DNA of 64,000 nt from NCBI GenBank assembly GCA_047610385.1, contig JBLGAC010000008.1, forward strand, positions 1-64,000. The letters are read 5' to 3'. The notes under the pieces are model-generated. The model did not search any database, had not been told where the DNA came from, and saw nothing but the letters and a program-made list of their open reading frames with translations. How positions within the stretch are numbered: the stretch's first letter is position 1; every line of letters starts with the position of its first letter. Below are positions 7,385-15,680 of the stretch, in pieces. Both the position numbers and the translations under genes were made by a program. Origin of the DNA: JBOCEF01 sp047610385. Lineage in GTDB: Bacteria; Pseudomonadota; Alphaproteobacteria; Rhodobacterales; Rhodobacteraceae.

Positions 7385-8929
7385 ATGGGCGTGTTTGCCA
7401 ATCTGTGGCGCCTTGCGCGCACCGGGGCCACCTTTCACCGCACCGGCGCGCTGGACGAAGCGCTGGAGGCGATGGAGGCCCCCAGCCGTCTGCGCCTTGC
7501 CGCGCGGATTATCGCCGCCCCGCTGGGCCCGCTGGGGTTGGCCGGGGACCCGAGCCTGCCGCCCGTGGTGCGTGCGCTGACCGCGCTTGGCCCCGCCTAT
7601 GTGAAATTCGGGCAGATGTTGTCGACACGCCCCGACGTGGTTGGCGCGCGTCTGGCGCGTGAAATGCGGGTCCTGCAGGATCAGCTTCCGCCCTTCTCGC
7701 AGGCTGAGGCCGAGGCTGAAGTTGAGCGTGAGCTGGGCCGCCCGGTGCGCGATCTGTTCACCGAGTTCGGGCCGCCGATCGCCGCGGCGTCGATCGCGCA
7801 GGTTCACAAGGCGGTGGACGCCAGCACCGGCGCTGCCGTTGCCGTCAAAGTGCTGCGTCCGGGGGTGGAAAAGGCGTTCCGCAAAGACATCGACGCGTTT
7901 TATTTCATCGCCCGGCTGGTGCAGCGGCTGGCACCCAAATCGCGCCGCCTGCGCCCGCTGGCTGTCATTGAGCACTTTGAAGGCGTGGTGATCACCGAAC
8001 TGGACCTGCGGCTGGAGGCATCGGCCGCCGCCGAATTTCGCGCCAATTCTGAAGGTGACGAAGGTTTTGCGGTGCCGGTGGTGTTCTGGCCCCTGTCCGC
8101 GCGCCGTGTGATGACCACTTCATGGGCCGAAGGCGTGCGCTTGGGCGATCTGGACGCGTTGAAACGCCAGAACGCCGATCTGGTGGGCCTTGGCGCGCTG
8201 GTGGTGCAGACCTTTTTGCGCCACGCGCTGCGCGACGGGTTTTTCCATGCGGACATGCACCACGGCAACCTCAAGGTCGGGCCAGACGGCACGCTGATCG
8301 CGCTGGATTTCGGGATCATGGGGCGGATTGACCCCTACACCCGCCGCGTCTATGCTGAGATCTTGCTGGGCTTTCTTCGCAAGGATTACCGCCGCGTGGC
8401 GGAGGTGCATTTTGAGGCAGGGTATGTCGCCGCGGATCGGGATCTGGAAGCCTTCGCACAGGCTTTGCGGTCGATCGGAGAGCCGATCTTCGGGCAGGCG
8501 GCAGACCGGATTTCCATGGCTCGGCTGCTGGCGCATCTGTTCGATGTGACCGAACGGTTCGGGATGGAGACGCGGACTGAGCTGATCTTGCTTCAGCGGA
8601 CCATGGTGGTGGTCGAAGGGGTGGGGCGCAGCCTTGATCCGCATCTGAACATCTGGACCACCTCGCAGCCGGTGGTCGAAGGATGGATGCGCGACAATCT
8701 GGGCCCCAAGGCCGCTTTGCGCGATGCGCAGGCGACGCTGGCGGTGCTGGCCCGGTTCGGTCCGCGCATGCCTGAGATCGCTGAGCGCGCCCTGAAGCGC
8801 CTGTCTGAGGGCACGCCAGTGCCCGCGCAAGCCACGGGGCCGGGCGTGACGCAGCTGATCTGCGGCGCGATGGCCGCGGGGCTGGTCGGCGGGCTGGTGG
8901 GTGCGGGGCTGTTGCTGGCCTTTGGCTGA
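7385..8929 (+). CDS. ubiB: UbiB atypical kinase/ATPase for ubiquinone synthesis
   Basis: ABC1/ADCK-type protein required for ubiquinone biosynthesis, thought to act as an ATPase assisting the lipid-soluble Ubi complex at the membrane. 514 residues. The KxGQ motif is in GPAYVKFGQMLSTRPD, the alanine-rich nucleotide loop in AAASIAQVHKA, and the metal-binding DFG in LIALDFGIMGRI. The C-terminal ~25 residues form a glycine/alanine-rich membrane segment (MAAGLVGGLVGAGLLLAFG). Directly downstream of ubiE. A GGGAG ribosome binding site supports the ATG at 7385. Confidence 0.95.
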   Translation: MGVFANLWRLARTGATFHRTGALDEALEAMEAPSRLRLAARIIAAPLGPLGLAGDPSLPPVVRALTALGPAYVKFGQMLSTRPDVVGARLAREMRVLQDQLPPFSQAEAEAEVERELGRPVRDLFTEFGPPIAAASIAQVHKAVDASTGAAVAVKVLRPGVEKAFRKDIDAFYFIARLVQRLAPKSRRLRPLAVIEHFEGVVITELDLRLEASAAAEFRANSEGDEGFAVPVVFWPLSARRVMTTSWAEGVRLGDLDALKRQNADLVGLGALVVQTFLRHALRDGFFHADMHHGNLKVGPDGTLIALDFGIMGRIDPYTRRVYAEILLGFLRKDYRRVAEVHFEAGYVAADRDLEAFAQALRSIGEPIFGQAADRISMARLLAHLFDVTERFGMETRTELILLQRTMVVVEGVGRSLDPHLNIWTTSQPVVEGWMRDNLGPKAALRDAQATLAVLARFGPRMPEIAERALKRLSEGTPVPAQATGPGVTQLICGAMAAGLVGGLVGAGLLLAFG

Positions 8930-8960
8930 CGGATCACGCAGGGTCGCCGCGCCGCCCATC

Positions 8961-8988
8961 GCGGATCTTCGCCACGGCGAAGACCCGC
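8961..8988 (+). terminator. Hairpin downstream of ubiB
   Basis: Stem of 11 pairs with one mismatch (GCGGaTCTTCGC / GCGAAGAcCCGC) and loop CACG, 32 bp after the ubiB stop. A T6 run follows only some 20 bp later, so termination is likely but not textbook. Confidence 0.45.
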
Positions 8989-9057
8989 ATCTGGCCCGCC
9001 CTGCGCCCCTTTTTTCGCGCTGAATGACGGCCCCGTCCACGCGGCCCGGAGGTCCCC

Positions 9058-10017
9058 ATGTTCCGAGGCATCGACATTTTTGGCGACGTGCACGCAGAGA
9101 TCGGCGCCCTCAGCGCTGCGCTGACCGCGCTGGGGTATGTGCGGCGTGGCGGTGTCCATCGCCATCCTGAGGGACGGCGTGCGCTGTTCCTTGGCGATCT
9201 GATCGACCGCGGCCCCGGCAGCCGTGCGGTCATCGCCATCGTGCGCGCGATGGTGGCGCAGGAGGAGGCGTGTTGCATCCTGGGCAATCACGAACTGAAC
9301 GCGGTGCATTGGGGCGTGCCGCGCCCCGACGCGCCGGGGCAGGTCATGCGCGGTGGCCATCCGGCGCATCTGCGCCAGCACGCGGCGTTTCTGGGCGAAT
9401 ATGACGGCGCCGACGATCCGGCGCTGACGCAGGACCGCGCGTGGATGGCGGGGTTGGCGCCATGTCTTGATCTGGGCGGCCTGCGCGCGGTGCATGCCTG
9501 CTGGGACGGGGCGGCGACGCTGCTGGCCGCTTGTGGCCCGGATGGTGCCTGGCCACAGACTGCCTGGCACCGCGCGGGCACGCCGGGCGATCCGCTGTAT
9601 GTTGCCGCTGAAACCGCGATCAAGGGGGCTGAGGCACCGCTGCCCGACGGCGTGCATTTCCGCGACAAGGACGGCAACATCCGCCGTGCCGCCCGCCTGC
9701 GCTGGTGGGTCGATGCCCCGCGCAACTGGGCTGAGGCAGTGATTGCCCCGCCTGAGGCGTGCGCTGCGCTTGATGCCGCCTTGCCGCCGCCGCGCGCAGT
9801 GCGGCGGGGCGATGGGCCGCCGGTGTTTTTTGGGCATTACTGGCTGACCCCGCGCGGTGGGCGGCCGTGGCTGACGGCGCCGGACGCGGCGTGCCTCGAT
9901 TTCTCAGTGGCCAAGGGCGGGCTGATGGGCGTCTACCGCTGGGATGGTGAGGTGGCGCTGTCCCCGGACCGTCTGATCGGGGTGGCCGCCGACGGATCGG
10001 TGCGCCGCGCGGTGTGA
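9058..10017 (+). CDS. Calcineurin-like metallophosphoesterase
   Basis: 319 residues with the dinuclear-metal phosphoesterase motifs in order: DIFGDVHAEIGAL near the N-terminus, FLGDLIDRGPGSRAV, LGNHELNAVHWG, and a late FGHYW histidine. This pattern fits PPP-type serine/threonine or diadenosine-tetraphosphate phosphatases; the substrate cannot be decided from sequence. No signal peptide. A strong ribosome binding site (CGGAGG) precedes the ATG. It stands alone between ubiB and coaBC with about 120 bp on each side. Confidence 0.85.
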   Translation: MFRGIDIFGDVHAEIGALSAALTALGYVRRGGVHRHPEGRRALFLGDLIDRGPGSRAVIAIVRAMVAQEEACCILGNHELNAVHWGVPRPDAPGQVMRGGHPAHLRQHAAFLGEYDGADDPALTQDRAWMAGLAPCLDLGGLRAVHACWDGAATLLAACGPDGAWPQTAWHRAGTPGDPLYVAAETAIKGAEAPLPDGVHFRDKDGNIRRAARLRWWVDAPRNWAEAVIAPPEACAALDAALPPPRAVRRGDGPPVFFGHYWLTPRGGRPWLTAPDAACLDFSVAKGGLMGVYRWDGEVALSPDRLIGVAADGSVRRAV

Positions 10018-10135
10018 CAGATGCGGGTCCAAAGGCGCATGGTGGATGGTGCAGATAGGGCGGCTTGCACCGCATTGCCCGCCTAACTACAGTCAGGGGA
10101 TGGGGTTCATCCAGAATGCCTGAACGGGACGGCAG

Positions 10136-11377
10136 ATGGCGAATCCTCCACGCATTCTTCTGATTATTGGCGGCGGGATCGCGGCCTACAAAACGCTCGA
10201 CCTCATCCGCCGTTGGCGCGAACGGGGTGGAGTGATCACCGCCGTCCTGACCCGCGCGGGGGGAGAATTCGTCACCCCGCTGTCGGTGTCGGCGCTGGCC
10301 GGGCATAGCGTGCACCAAGACCTGTTTGACCTGACGCGTGAGGCTGAGATGGGGCACATCCAGCTGTCGCGCTCAGCCGATCTGATTGTGGTCGCGCCGG
10401 CCACCGCCGATCTGATGGGCAAGATGGCGGGCGGGCTGGCGAATGATCTGGCCTCCACGCTGCTGATGGCCACGGACGCGCCGGTGCTGATCGCGCCTGC
10501 GATGAATGTGCGGATGTGGGACCATCCCGCCACGCAGCGCAATCTGGCGACCCTGCGCAATGATGGCATCCATGTGATCGGCCCTGATGACGGTGCCATG
10601 GCGTGCGGCGAATTTGGCGCAGGGCGGATGGCCGAACCGCTGGTGATCCTTGATGCCGCGCGCGCCCTGATCGAAGCGCGGCGCGCCCCTGCCGATCGGC
10701 CGCTGTCGGGGCGGCGGGTCCTTGTGACCTCTGGCCCTACGCACGAACCCATCGACCCGGTGCGCTACATCGCCAACCGGTCCTCGGGTGCGCAGGGCAC
10801 CGCGATTGCCGAGGCGCTGGCCGATCTGGGCGCATCGGTGACCTTCGTCACCGGCCCCGCCACCGCGCGGCACCCCAAGGGTGTGGAGATCATAGAGGTC
10901 GAGACCGCGCGCCAGATGCTGGCGGCGGTGGAGGCAAATCTTGCGCCCCATCGCCATGCCGATGCCGCCATCTTCGCCGCCGCCGTTGCCGATTGGCGCG
11001 CGGCCGAAGAACAGGTGGGCAAGATCAAAAAGGACGGCTCCGGCCAGCCGCCGCCAATGGCGCTGACGGAAAACCCTGACATCCTGCGCACCATCGCCCA
11101 GCGGGGCACGCACCGCCCGCCCTTGGTGATCGGCTTTGCCGCTGAAACCGACGATGTGATCGCCCACGCGACCGCCAAGCGCCTGCGCAAGGGCTGCGAC
11201 TGGATCGTGGCCAATGATGTGTCGCCCGCCACCGGCATCATGGGCGGCACGGAGAACGCCGTGACGCTGATCACCGATGATGGCGCGGAAAGCTGGCCAC
11301 GCATGGGCAAAGACGCCGTGGCCCGCCGCCTCGCCGCCCGCCTTGCCGAGCATCTGAGCGCGGAGGAAGGCGCATGA
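10136..11377 (+). CDS. coaBC: Bifunctional phosphopantothenoylcysteine decarboxylase/phosphopantothenate-cysteine ligase
   Basis: Catalyses two consecutive steps of coenzyme A synthesis. 413 residues. The N-terminal flavoprotein half has GGGIAAYKTLDLIRRW, a catalytic histidine in EAEMGHIQLSRSAD, APAMNVRMWDHPATQRN, and the cysteine in MACGEFGAGRM. The C-terminal synthetase half begins near VLVTSGPTHEPIDPVRYI and includes NRSSGAQGTAIAEAL. Its stop overlaps the dut start (ATGA at 11374-11377), so CoA and dUTP-clearing genes are translationally coupled. Confidence 0.96.
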   Translation: MANPPRILLIIGGGIAAYKTLDLIRRWRERGGVITAVLTRAGGEFVTPLSVSALAGHSVHQDLFDLTREAEMGHIQLSRSADLIVVAPATADLMGKMAGGLANDLASTLLMATDAPVLIAPAMNVRMWDHPATQRNLATLRNDGIHVIGPDDGAMACGEFGAGRMAEPLVILDAARALIEARRAPADRPLSGRRVLVTSGPTHEPIDPVRYIANRSSGAQGTAIAEALADLGASVTFVTGPATARHPKGVEIIEVETARQMLAAVEANLAPHRHADAAIFAAAVADWRAAEEQVGKIKKDGSGQPPPMALTENPDILRTIAQRGTHRPPLVIGFAAETDDVIAHATAKRLRKGCDWIVANDVSPATGIMGGTENAVTLITDDGAESWPRMGKDAVARRLAARLAEHLSAEEGA

Positions 11378-11853
11378 GGATCTCCATCGCGCCGCCCCCT
11401 ATTGAGGTGCGGATCACCCGGATGGCCCATCACGACCCGGCGTTGGCGCTGCCTGAATATGCGACTCGCGGCGCTGCGGGCATGGATCTGCGGCTGTGCG
11501 CGCTTGATCGCCAACCGGTCACTCTGGCACCGGGCGCGCGGGCGCTGCTGCCCACCGCGCTGGCCATCGCGCTGCCCGACGGCGTGGAGGCGCAGGTGCG
11601 CCCGCGATCAGGCCTTGCGCTGAAGCACGGGGTCACGGTCGCCAATGCGCCGGGCACCGTCGACAGCGATTACCGCGGGGAACTGAAAGTGATCCTGATC
11701 AACCTTGGCGATGCACCGGTGACTTTGGGGCATGGTGAGCGGATTGCGCAGATGGTCTTTGCTGCCGTGCTGCGCGCCAAATGGGTCACGGTGGAGGCCC
11801 TCGATGACACCCAGCGCGGGGTGGGGGGCTTCGGCTCCACAGGCCTTTCGTGA
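11374..11853 (+). CDS. dut: dUTP diphosphatase
   Basis: Trimeric dUTPase that hydrolyses dUTP to dUMP, keeping uracil out of DNA and feeding dTMP synthesis. 159 residues with all five motifs: AGMDLRL, the PRSGLALKHGVTVANAPG region, TVDSDYRGELKVILIN, GERIAQMVF, and the C-terminal GVGGFGSTG flap. Starts inside the coaBC stop. The next gene starts 11 bp downstream. Confidence 0.96.
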   Translation: MRISIAPPPIEVRITRMAHHDPALALPEYATRGAAGMDLRLCALDRQPVTLAPGARALLPTALAIALPDGVEAQVRPRSGLALKHGVTVANAPGTVDSDYRGELKVILINLGDAPVTLGHGERIAQMVFAAVLRAKWVTVEALDDTQRGVGGFGSTGLS

Positions 11854-11864
11854 AAGGGGCGCAC

Positions 11865-12314
11865 ATGCTCAAGCTGTCGCGCAAAACGGTGCTCGCGCTC
11901 GAGGCCGTGCTGGATGTGGCGTATAATGCGCGCCCCAATCCGGTGCAGGCCCGCGACATCACCGAACGGCAGGGCATCCCGCAGCGCTATCTGGAACAGG
12001 TGATGCAGCAACTGGTGCGCGCCGGGGTTCTGAAGGGTGTGCGCGGCCCGCGCGGCGGCTACACTTTGGCGCGCGAACGGCGGCGCGTGACGGTGGGCGA
12101 TGTGGTGCGGGTGGTCTCGGCCCTTGAGGCCGAAGGCGAGGACTGCCCCGCGGGTGGCGCGCTGGCTGATATGGTCATCGGGCCGCTGTGGGATGACATG
12201 CAGGCGGGCCTTCTGGCCAGCCTCGACGCGATCACGATGGAAGATCTGTGCCGCGAAGCCGTCAAGAAAAAAGTACGGCGCGCGGACGAGGCCCCGGCGG
12301 ACTTTGAAATCTGA
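11865..12314 (+). CDS. Rrf2-family transcriptional regulator lacking cluster cysteines
   Basis: 149 residues. Rrf2 winged helix at about 1-75, with ITERQGIPQRYLEQVMQQL and the wing VRGPRGGYTLARERRR. Iron-sulfur members (IscR, NsrR, RirA) carry three clustered cysteines near residues 90-110; here only C94 and C129 exist, so a bound cluster is unlikely. An alternative GTG start at 11850 overlaps the dut stop, but AAAGGGG placed before the ATG favours 11865. It lies 52 bp upstream of cysK on the same strand, recalling the cluster-free cysteine regulator CymR; control of cysK is inferred only from this. Confidence 0.82.
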   Translation: MLKLSRKTVLALEAVLDVAYNARPNPVQARDITERQGIPQRYLEQVMQQLVRAGVLKGVRGPRGGYTLARERRRVTVGDVVRVVSALEAEGEDCPAGGALADMVIGPLWDDMQAGLLASLDAITMEDLCREAVKKKVRRADEAPADFEI

Positions 12315-12366
12315 GTGCAGATTTCTCAGGCCGGGGGCGCATGATGGGTGAGGGAAGGAACAGATC

Positions 12367-13320
12367 ATGGACGCCACGCCGCCACGCGGACGCATTTACG
12401 ACGACATCACGCAGACTATCGGCGGCACGCCGCTGGTGCGGTTTTCGCGGCTGATCAAGGCACGCGGTCTGCGCGCTGACATCTGCGGCAAGCTGGAATT
12501 TTTCAACCCGATCGGGTCGGTCAAGGATCGGATCGGGGTCGCCATGCTGGACGCCCTTGAGGCTGAGGGGCGGATCAAGCCCGGCGGCACGATCATTGAA
12601 CCGACCTCGGGCAACACCGGCATCGCGCTTGCCTTTGCCTGCGCCGCGCGGGGGTACAACCTGATCCTGTGCATGCCCGAAAGCATGTCGATTGAGCGGC
12701 GCAAAATGCTGGCGCTGCTGGGGGCAAAGCTGGACCTGACCGATGCGGCCAAGGGCATGAAGGGCGCGATCGCCCGCGCCGAGGCCCTGGCGCAGGAGCT
12801 GCCCGGCGCCGTGATCCCCCAGCAGTTTGAAAACCCCGCCAACCCCGCCGCCCATTCCGCCACCACGGCTGAGGAAATCTGGGCCGACACCGGCGGCAAG
12901 GTGGATGTCTTTGTGTCGGGCGTCGGCACCGGAGGCACGCTGACCGGCGTTGCGCGGGTGCTGAAGGAACGCAACCCCGGCATCCGCATCGTGGCGGTGG
13001 AGCCTGAGGACAGCCCCGTCCTGTCGGGCGGTGATCCCGGCCCGCACAAGATCCAAGGCATTGGCGCAGGCTTTGTGCCCGGCATTCTGGGGACCGACCT
13101 GATCGACGAAGTGCTGACCATCGGCAACGAAACCGCGTTCAAGGTCGCGCGCGAAATCGCGCGGATCGAAGGCGTGCCGGGGGGCATCTCATCAGGTGCC
13201 GCCGTCGCCGCCGCGATCGAATTGGCCGAGCGTCCGGACATGGCCGGCAAGCGCATCGTCGTGATCCTGCCCAGTTTTGCTGAGCGGTATCTGTCCACCG
13301 CCCTGTTCGACGGGCTGTAG
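12367..13320 (+). CDS. cysK: Cysteine synthase A (O-acetylserine sulfhydrylase)
   Basis: PLP enzyme forming cysteine from O-acetylserine and sulfide. 317 residues. The PLP lysine lies in NPIGSVKDRIGVAML, the substrate loop in EPTSGNTGIALAF, and the phosphate-binding glycine loop in VSGVGTGGTLTGVARVL; the end ERYLSTALFDGL is typical of CysK. Preceded by an Rrf2 regulator that may control it, and followed after 9 bp by a membrane-protein gene, so the downstream cassette is probably co-transcribed. Confidence 0.95.
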   Translation: MDATPPRGRIYDDITQTIGGTPLVRFSRLIKARGLRADICGKLEFFNPIGSVKDRIGVAMLDALEAEGRIKPGGTIIEPTSGNTGIALAFACAARGYNLILCMPESMSIERRKMLALLGAKLDLTDAAKGMKGAIARAEALAQELPGAVIPQQFENPANPAAHSATTAEEIWADTGGKVDVFVSGVGTGGTLTGVARVLKERNPGIRIVAVEPEDSPVLSGGDPGPHKIQGIGAGFVPGILGTDLIDEVLTIGNETAFKVAREIARIEGVPGGISSGAAVAAAIELAERPDMAGKRIVVILPSFAERYLSTALFDGL

Positions 13321-13329
13321 GAGGACGGC

Positions 13330-13914
13330 ATGGACCTGAGCCACGCGAAGGATCTGATCATTGACCCTGGCGTCCGGCTGGTCATCTTTCTGCCGTATCT
13401 TTCGGGCGGCGTCGCGATGTGGCTGTTGCCGCGCCGGCGGTGGGCCGACCACGTGCAGCCGGTCCTGTATGTCGTGCTGTGGTTGGCGTCGTGGGCGATC
13501 GTCGATCCGGGGTCCGAGACGCGGCAGGGGCTCGCCATGCTTGTTGGTATATGGTTGTGCGTGGCGACAATCCTTCTGCTGGATGAGGTTTTAGTGCGGT
13601 TCTGGTCGTCAGAGCGGCGCATGCTTGCAGTGCGCCCAAAGACCTGGACCCGCATCGCGGCCATCGCGGCCATCGCGGCCATCGCGGCCATCGCGGCCTC
13701 GGTGGCGGCGGTGCTGGCCATCTGGGTCGCCTTGCCCGAGGCCGCGCCGGAACACGTCGCGCTGGTCTGGACGCTCAGCCACGGCGTGCCGTTTGCCGCC
13801 GGGATCTGGGGGCTGGTCGTGCTGACGCGCGTGGGCTGGCAGGCGTTTCTTGCGGTGGGCGAGGGGCAGGGAGCATACCATGGATCTGAGCCACGTTATC
13901 GACCTGCTGCGTGA
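13330..13914 (+). CDS. Predicted integral membrane protein, first of a tandem paralogue pair
   Basis: Function not recognised. 194 residues with about five hydrophobic segments. Begins MDLSHAKDLIIDPGVRL and contains DPGSETRQGLAM; both stretches recur in the next gene (MDLSHVIDLL, GSGSETRQDIM), as does an ALPEAAPEHVALV / ALPKASPERAALV element, so the two are tandem duplicates. Unique here is a perfect five-fold IAA repeat at about residues 109-123, encoded by a 9-bp DNA repeat. The last ~15 residues overlap the next gene in another frame. Good GGAGG site upstream; 9 bp after cysK. Confidence 0.75.
   Translation: MDLSHAKDLIIDPGVRLVIFLPYLSGGVAMWLLPRRRWADHVQPVLYVVLWLASWAIVDPGSETRQGLAMLVGIWLCVATILLLDEVLVRFWSSERRMLAVRPKTWTRIAAIAAIAAIAAIAASVAAVLAIWVALPEAAPEHVALVWTLSHGVPFAAGIWGLVVLTRVGWQAFLAVGEGQGAYHGSEPRYRPAA
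13654..13698 (+). repeat. Tandem repeat, 9 bp x 5, in coding sequence
   Basis: Five perfect copies of ATCGCGGCC, each adding Ile-Ala-Ala in frame to a predicted membrane helix. Copy-number change by replication slippage would keep the reading frame and alter helix length by three residues per unit. Confidence 0.95.
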
Positions 13915-14383
13915 GGATGGCATGAGGTTCGCCATCTCGGCCTCGAGTCTTTTGGGCTGCGCGGTTTTGCTTTTGACCCGGCGCTGGCCAAGGCTTCGCT
14001 TTGTCCAACCGGTCATCTTGCTGGGGCTGTTTGCCGTCGCCTGGGTGGTCGCCGGTTCGGGGTCCGAGACACGGCAGGACATCATGGTGTTCTTTATGCG
14101 GACGGTTGGCCTGCTCGTTGCCGTGTTGGCGGTCGTTCTTCTTCATGCGATTTCGATGTGGGTCCGGTTGCCTGAGCGGCGCGCGAAAGCCGATCTGCTG
14201 AAGCTCAGCTGGATCGTGGTCGTTTCGGTCGCGGCATTGGCGGCCATCTTGCTCGCCTTGCCCAAAGCATCGCCGGAGCGCGCGGCGTTGGTCGGGATGA
14301 TCACCATCGGCGTGCCGGTCTGCGTCGGGGTCTGGTTTATGGTCCTGCCGTTCTGGCGCGCGCTGTTTGCCCAGGTCAAGTGA
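13880..14383 (+). CDS. Predicted integral membrane protein, second of a tandem paralogue pair
   Basis: Function not recognised. 167 residues from the ATG at 13880, with about five hydrophobic segments. Shares the N-terminal MDLSH block, VQPV, GSETRQ and the ALPKASPERAAL element with its upstream neighbour but lacks the IAA repeat. It overlaps that gene by 35 bp and the following gene by one base (TGATG), giving a tightly coupled set. The charged linker WVRLPERRAKADLLKL separates the membrane halves. Confidence 0.75.
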   Translation: MDLSHVIDLLREDGMRFAISASSLLGCAVLLLTRRWPRLRFVQPVILLGLFAVAWVVAGSGSETRQDIMVFFMRTVGLLVAVLAVVLLHAISMWVRLPERRAKADLLKLSWIVVVSVAALAAILLALPKASPERAALVGMITIGVPVCVGVWFMVLPFWRALFAQVK

Positions 14384-14667
14384 TGCCCGAACTGTCGGTC
14401 ATTGAATTGCTGGCATGGCCCGCGCTTGCCGCCGGGTTTTGCTGGCTGTGGCGCGGGCCGCGTGCGTTTGTGCCGGTCTTTGCCGGGGCCTTCGCGCTGC
14501 TGGTACTGGCGCTGTGGGTCGGATCGCCTGATGGTGGCGCGAATCGCATGTTGCTGGCGCGGCTGGGCGAAATCGCCGTGTGGACCGCGGTGCTGTCAGT
14601 GCCGGTCGGGCTTTATGCCTGGGTCATCATCATGGCACGCCGCAAGGCAAGGAATAGGACCGACTGA
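14383..14667 (+). CDS. Small two- or three-TM membrane protein
   Basis: 94 residues from the ATG at 14383, which overlaps the previous stop. Hydrophobic segments at about 5-20, 30-45 and 62-85, with a basic tail ARRKARNRTD. No family recognised; not obviously a third copy of the paralogue pair but of similar design. Its stop overlaps the moeB-like start (ATGG after TGATGG at 14665-14667), linking the cassette to that gene. Confidence 0.65.
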   Translation: MPELSVIELLAWPALAAGFCWLWRGPRAFVPVFAGAFALLVLALWVGSPDGGANRMLLARLGEIAVWTAVLSVPVGLYAWVIIMARRKARNRTD

Positions 14668-15446
14668 TGGCGTTTTCGGATGACGAACTGGACCGCTATG
14701 CCCGCCACATCGTGCTGCGCGAAATTGGCGGGCCGGGGCAGAACAAGCTGAAGGCGGCGAATGTGCTGATGGTCGGGGCAGGGGGCCTTGGATCTCCTGC
14801 GCTGATGTATCTGGCTGCCGCGGGGGTCGGGCGCATCGCGGTGGTGGACGACGATCATGTCAGCCTGAGCAACCTGCAACGCCAAGTGATCCACGACACC
14901 GCCGCGGTGGGAGAGCTGAAAGTCACCAGCGCCGCCCGCGCCATCGCCCGCATCAACCCGCATGTGGTGGTGGAGCCGATCAACGCCCGCCTGACCGCCG
15001 ACAATGCCGAAAGCCTGATCGTGGGGCGCACGGTCGTGCTCGACGGCTCGGACGGGTTCGCGACGCGGCGGCTGGTGAACGCGGTCTGCGCCGCCGCCCG
15101 CGTGCCGCTGGTGTCCGCCGCGCTGGGCACCTGGGAAGGCCAGTTGACCACCTATCGCCCGTGGGAGGGCGGCCCCTGCTACGCCTGCATCTTCCCCAAC
15201 GATCCCGCGCCCGGTCTGGCCCCCAGCTGCGCTGAGGCGGGCGTTCTGGGCGCGCTGGCCGGTGCCATGGGTGCCATGCAAGCCGCCGAAGCGGTGAAGG
15301 AGATCACCGGCGCTGGCCAAGGCCTGTCAGGGCGGTTGGCGCTATTTGACATGCTGGCGGGCGAATACCGCACCATCAAGGTCAAAAAACGCCTTGGCTG
15401 CCCGGTTTGCGGCGATGTGGTGGACAAGGCCGCGCCCGACGCCTGA
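14667..15446 (+). CDS. moeB: MoeB/ThiF/HesA-family adenylyltransferase
   Basis: E1-like enzyme that adenylates the C-terminal glycine of a sulfur-carrier protein (MoaD or ThiS). 259 residues. ATP-binding loop VLMVGAGGLGSPALMYLAAAGVG is visible in part as GAGGLGSPALMYL; then VDDDHVSLSNLQRQVIHD, the adenylation aspartate region VLDGSDGFATRRLVN, and a zinc site of two CxxC pairs (PCYACIF and CPVCGD). No rhodanese domain is attached. MoeB versus ThiF cannot be settled from sequence alone. It ends a chain of overlapping plus-strand genes beginning near cysK. Confidence 0.88.
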   Translation: MAFSDDELDRYARHIVLREIGGPGQNKLKAANVLMVGAGGLGSPALMYLAAAGVGRIAVVDDDHVSLSNLQRQVIHDTAAVGELKVTSAARAIARINPHVVVEPINARLTADNAESLIVGRTVVLDGSDGFATRRLVNAVCAAARVPLVSAALGTWEGQLTTYRPWEGGPCYACIFPNDPAPGLAPSCAEAGVLGALAGAMGAMQAAEAVKEITGAGQGLSGRLALFDMLAGEYRTIKVKKRLGCPVCGDVVDKAAPDA

Positions 15447-15641
15447 CAGGTGACCGGCAAACTTGGCTTGGATGGCCCCGACAGCAAGCTGGCATTCCTG
15501 ATTGCACCGCAGGGCTGCGAAGGTGTTGCCCGCAATCTGATCAAGCAGGCTGGGCACCTTGTCTGACGCCCTTTCAACATCGAAATTTTTTCCCCAACCG
15601 GCAGGCAGTTTTGCAAGCAGCGCCCCGGTTCCAGTCAGCAT
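15342..15641 (-). CDS. Doubtful small ORF
   Basis: 99 codons on minus, 39 bp downstream of the next entry and overlapping the moeB 3' end. Codon use in the non-overlapping part is ordinary for this genome (no rare codons) and the product MLTGTGALLAKLPAGWGKNF looks protein-like, but no ribosome binding site or family is evident. It could be a real small gene, a remnant, or chance. Confidence 0.25.
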   Translation of the reverse strand: MLTGTGALLAKLPAGWGKNFDVERASDKVPSLLDQIAGNTFAALRCNQECQLAVGAIQAKFAGHLSGVGRGLVHHIAANRAAKAFFDLDGAVFARQHVK

Positions 15642-15680
15642 TTGTGTGCGCTGTGGTGCGCGTCAAACCTGGCCAGCGCG

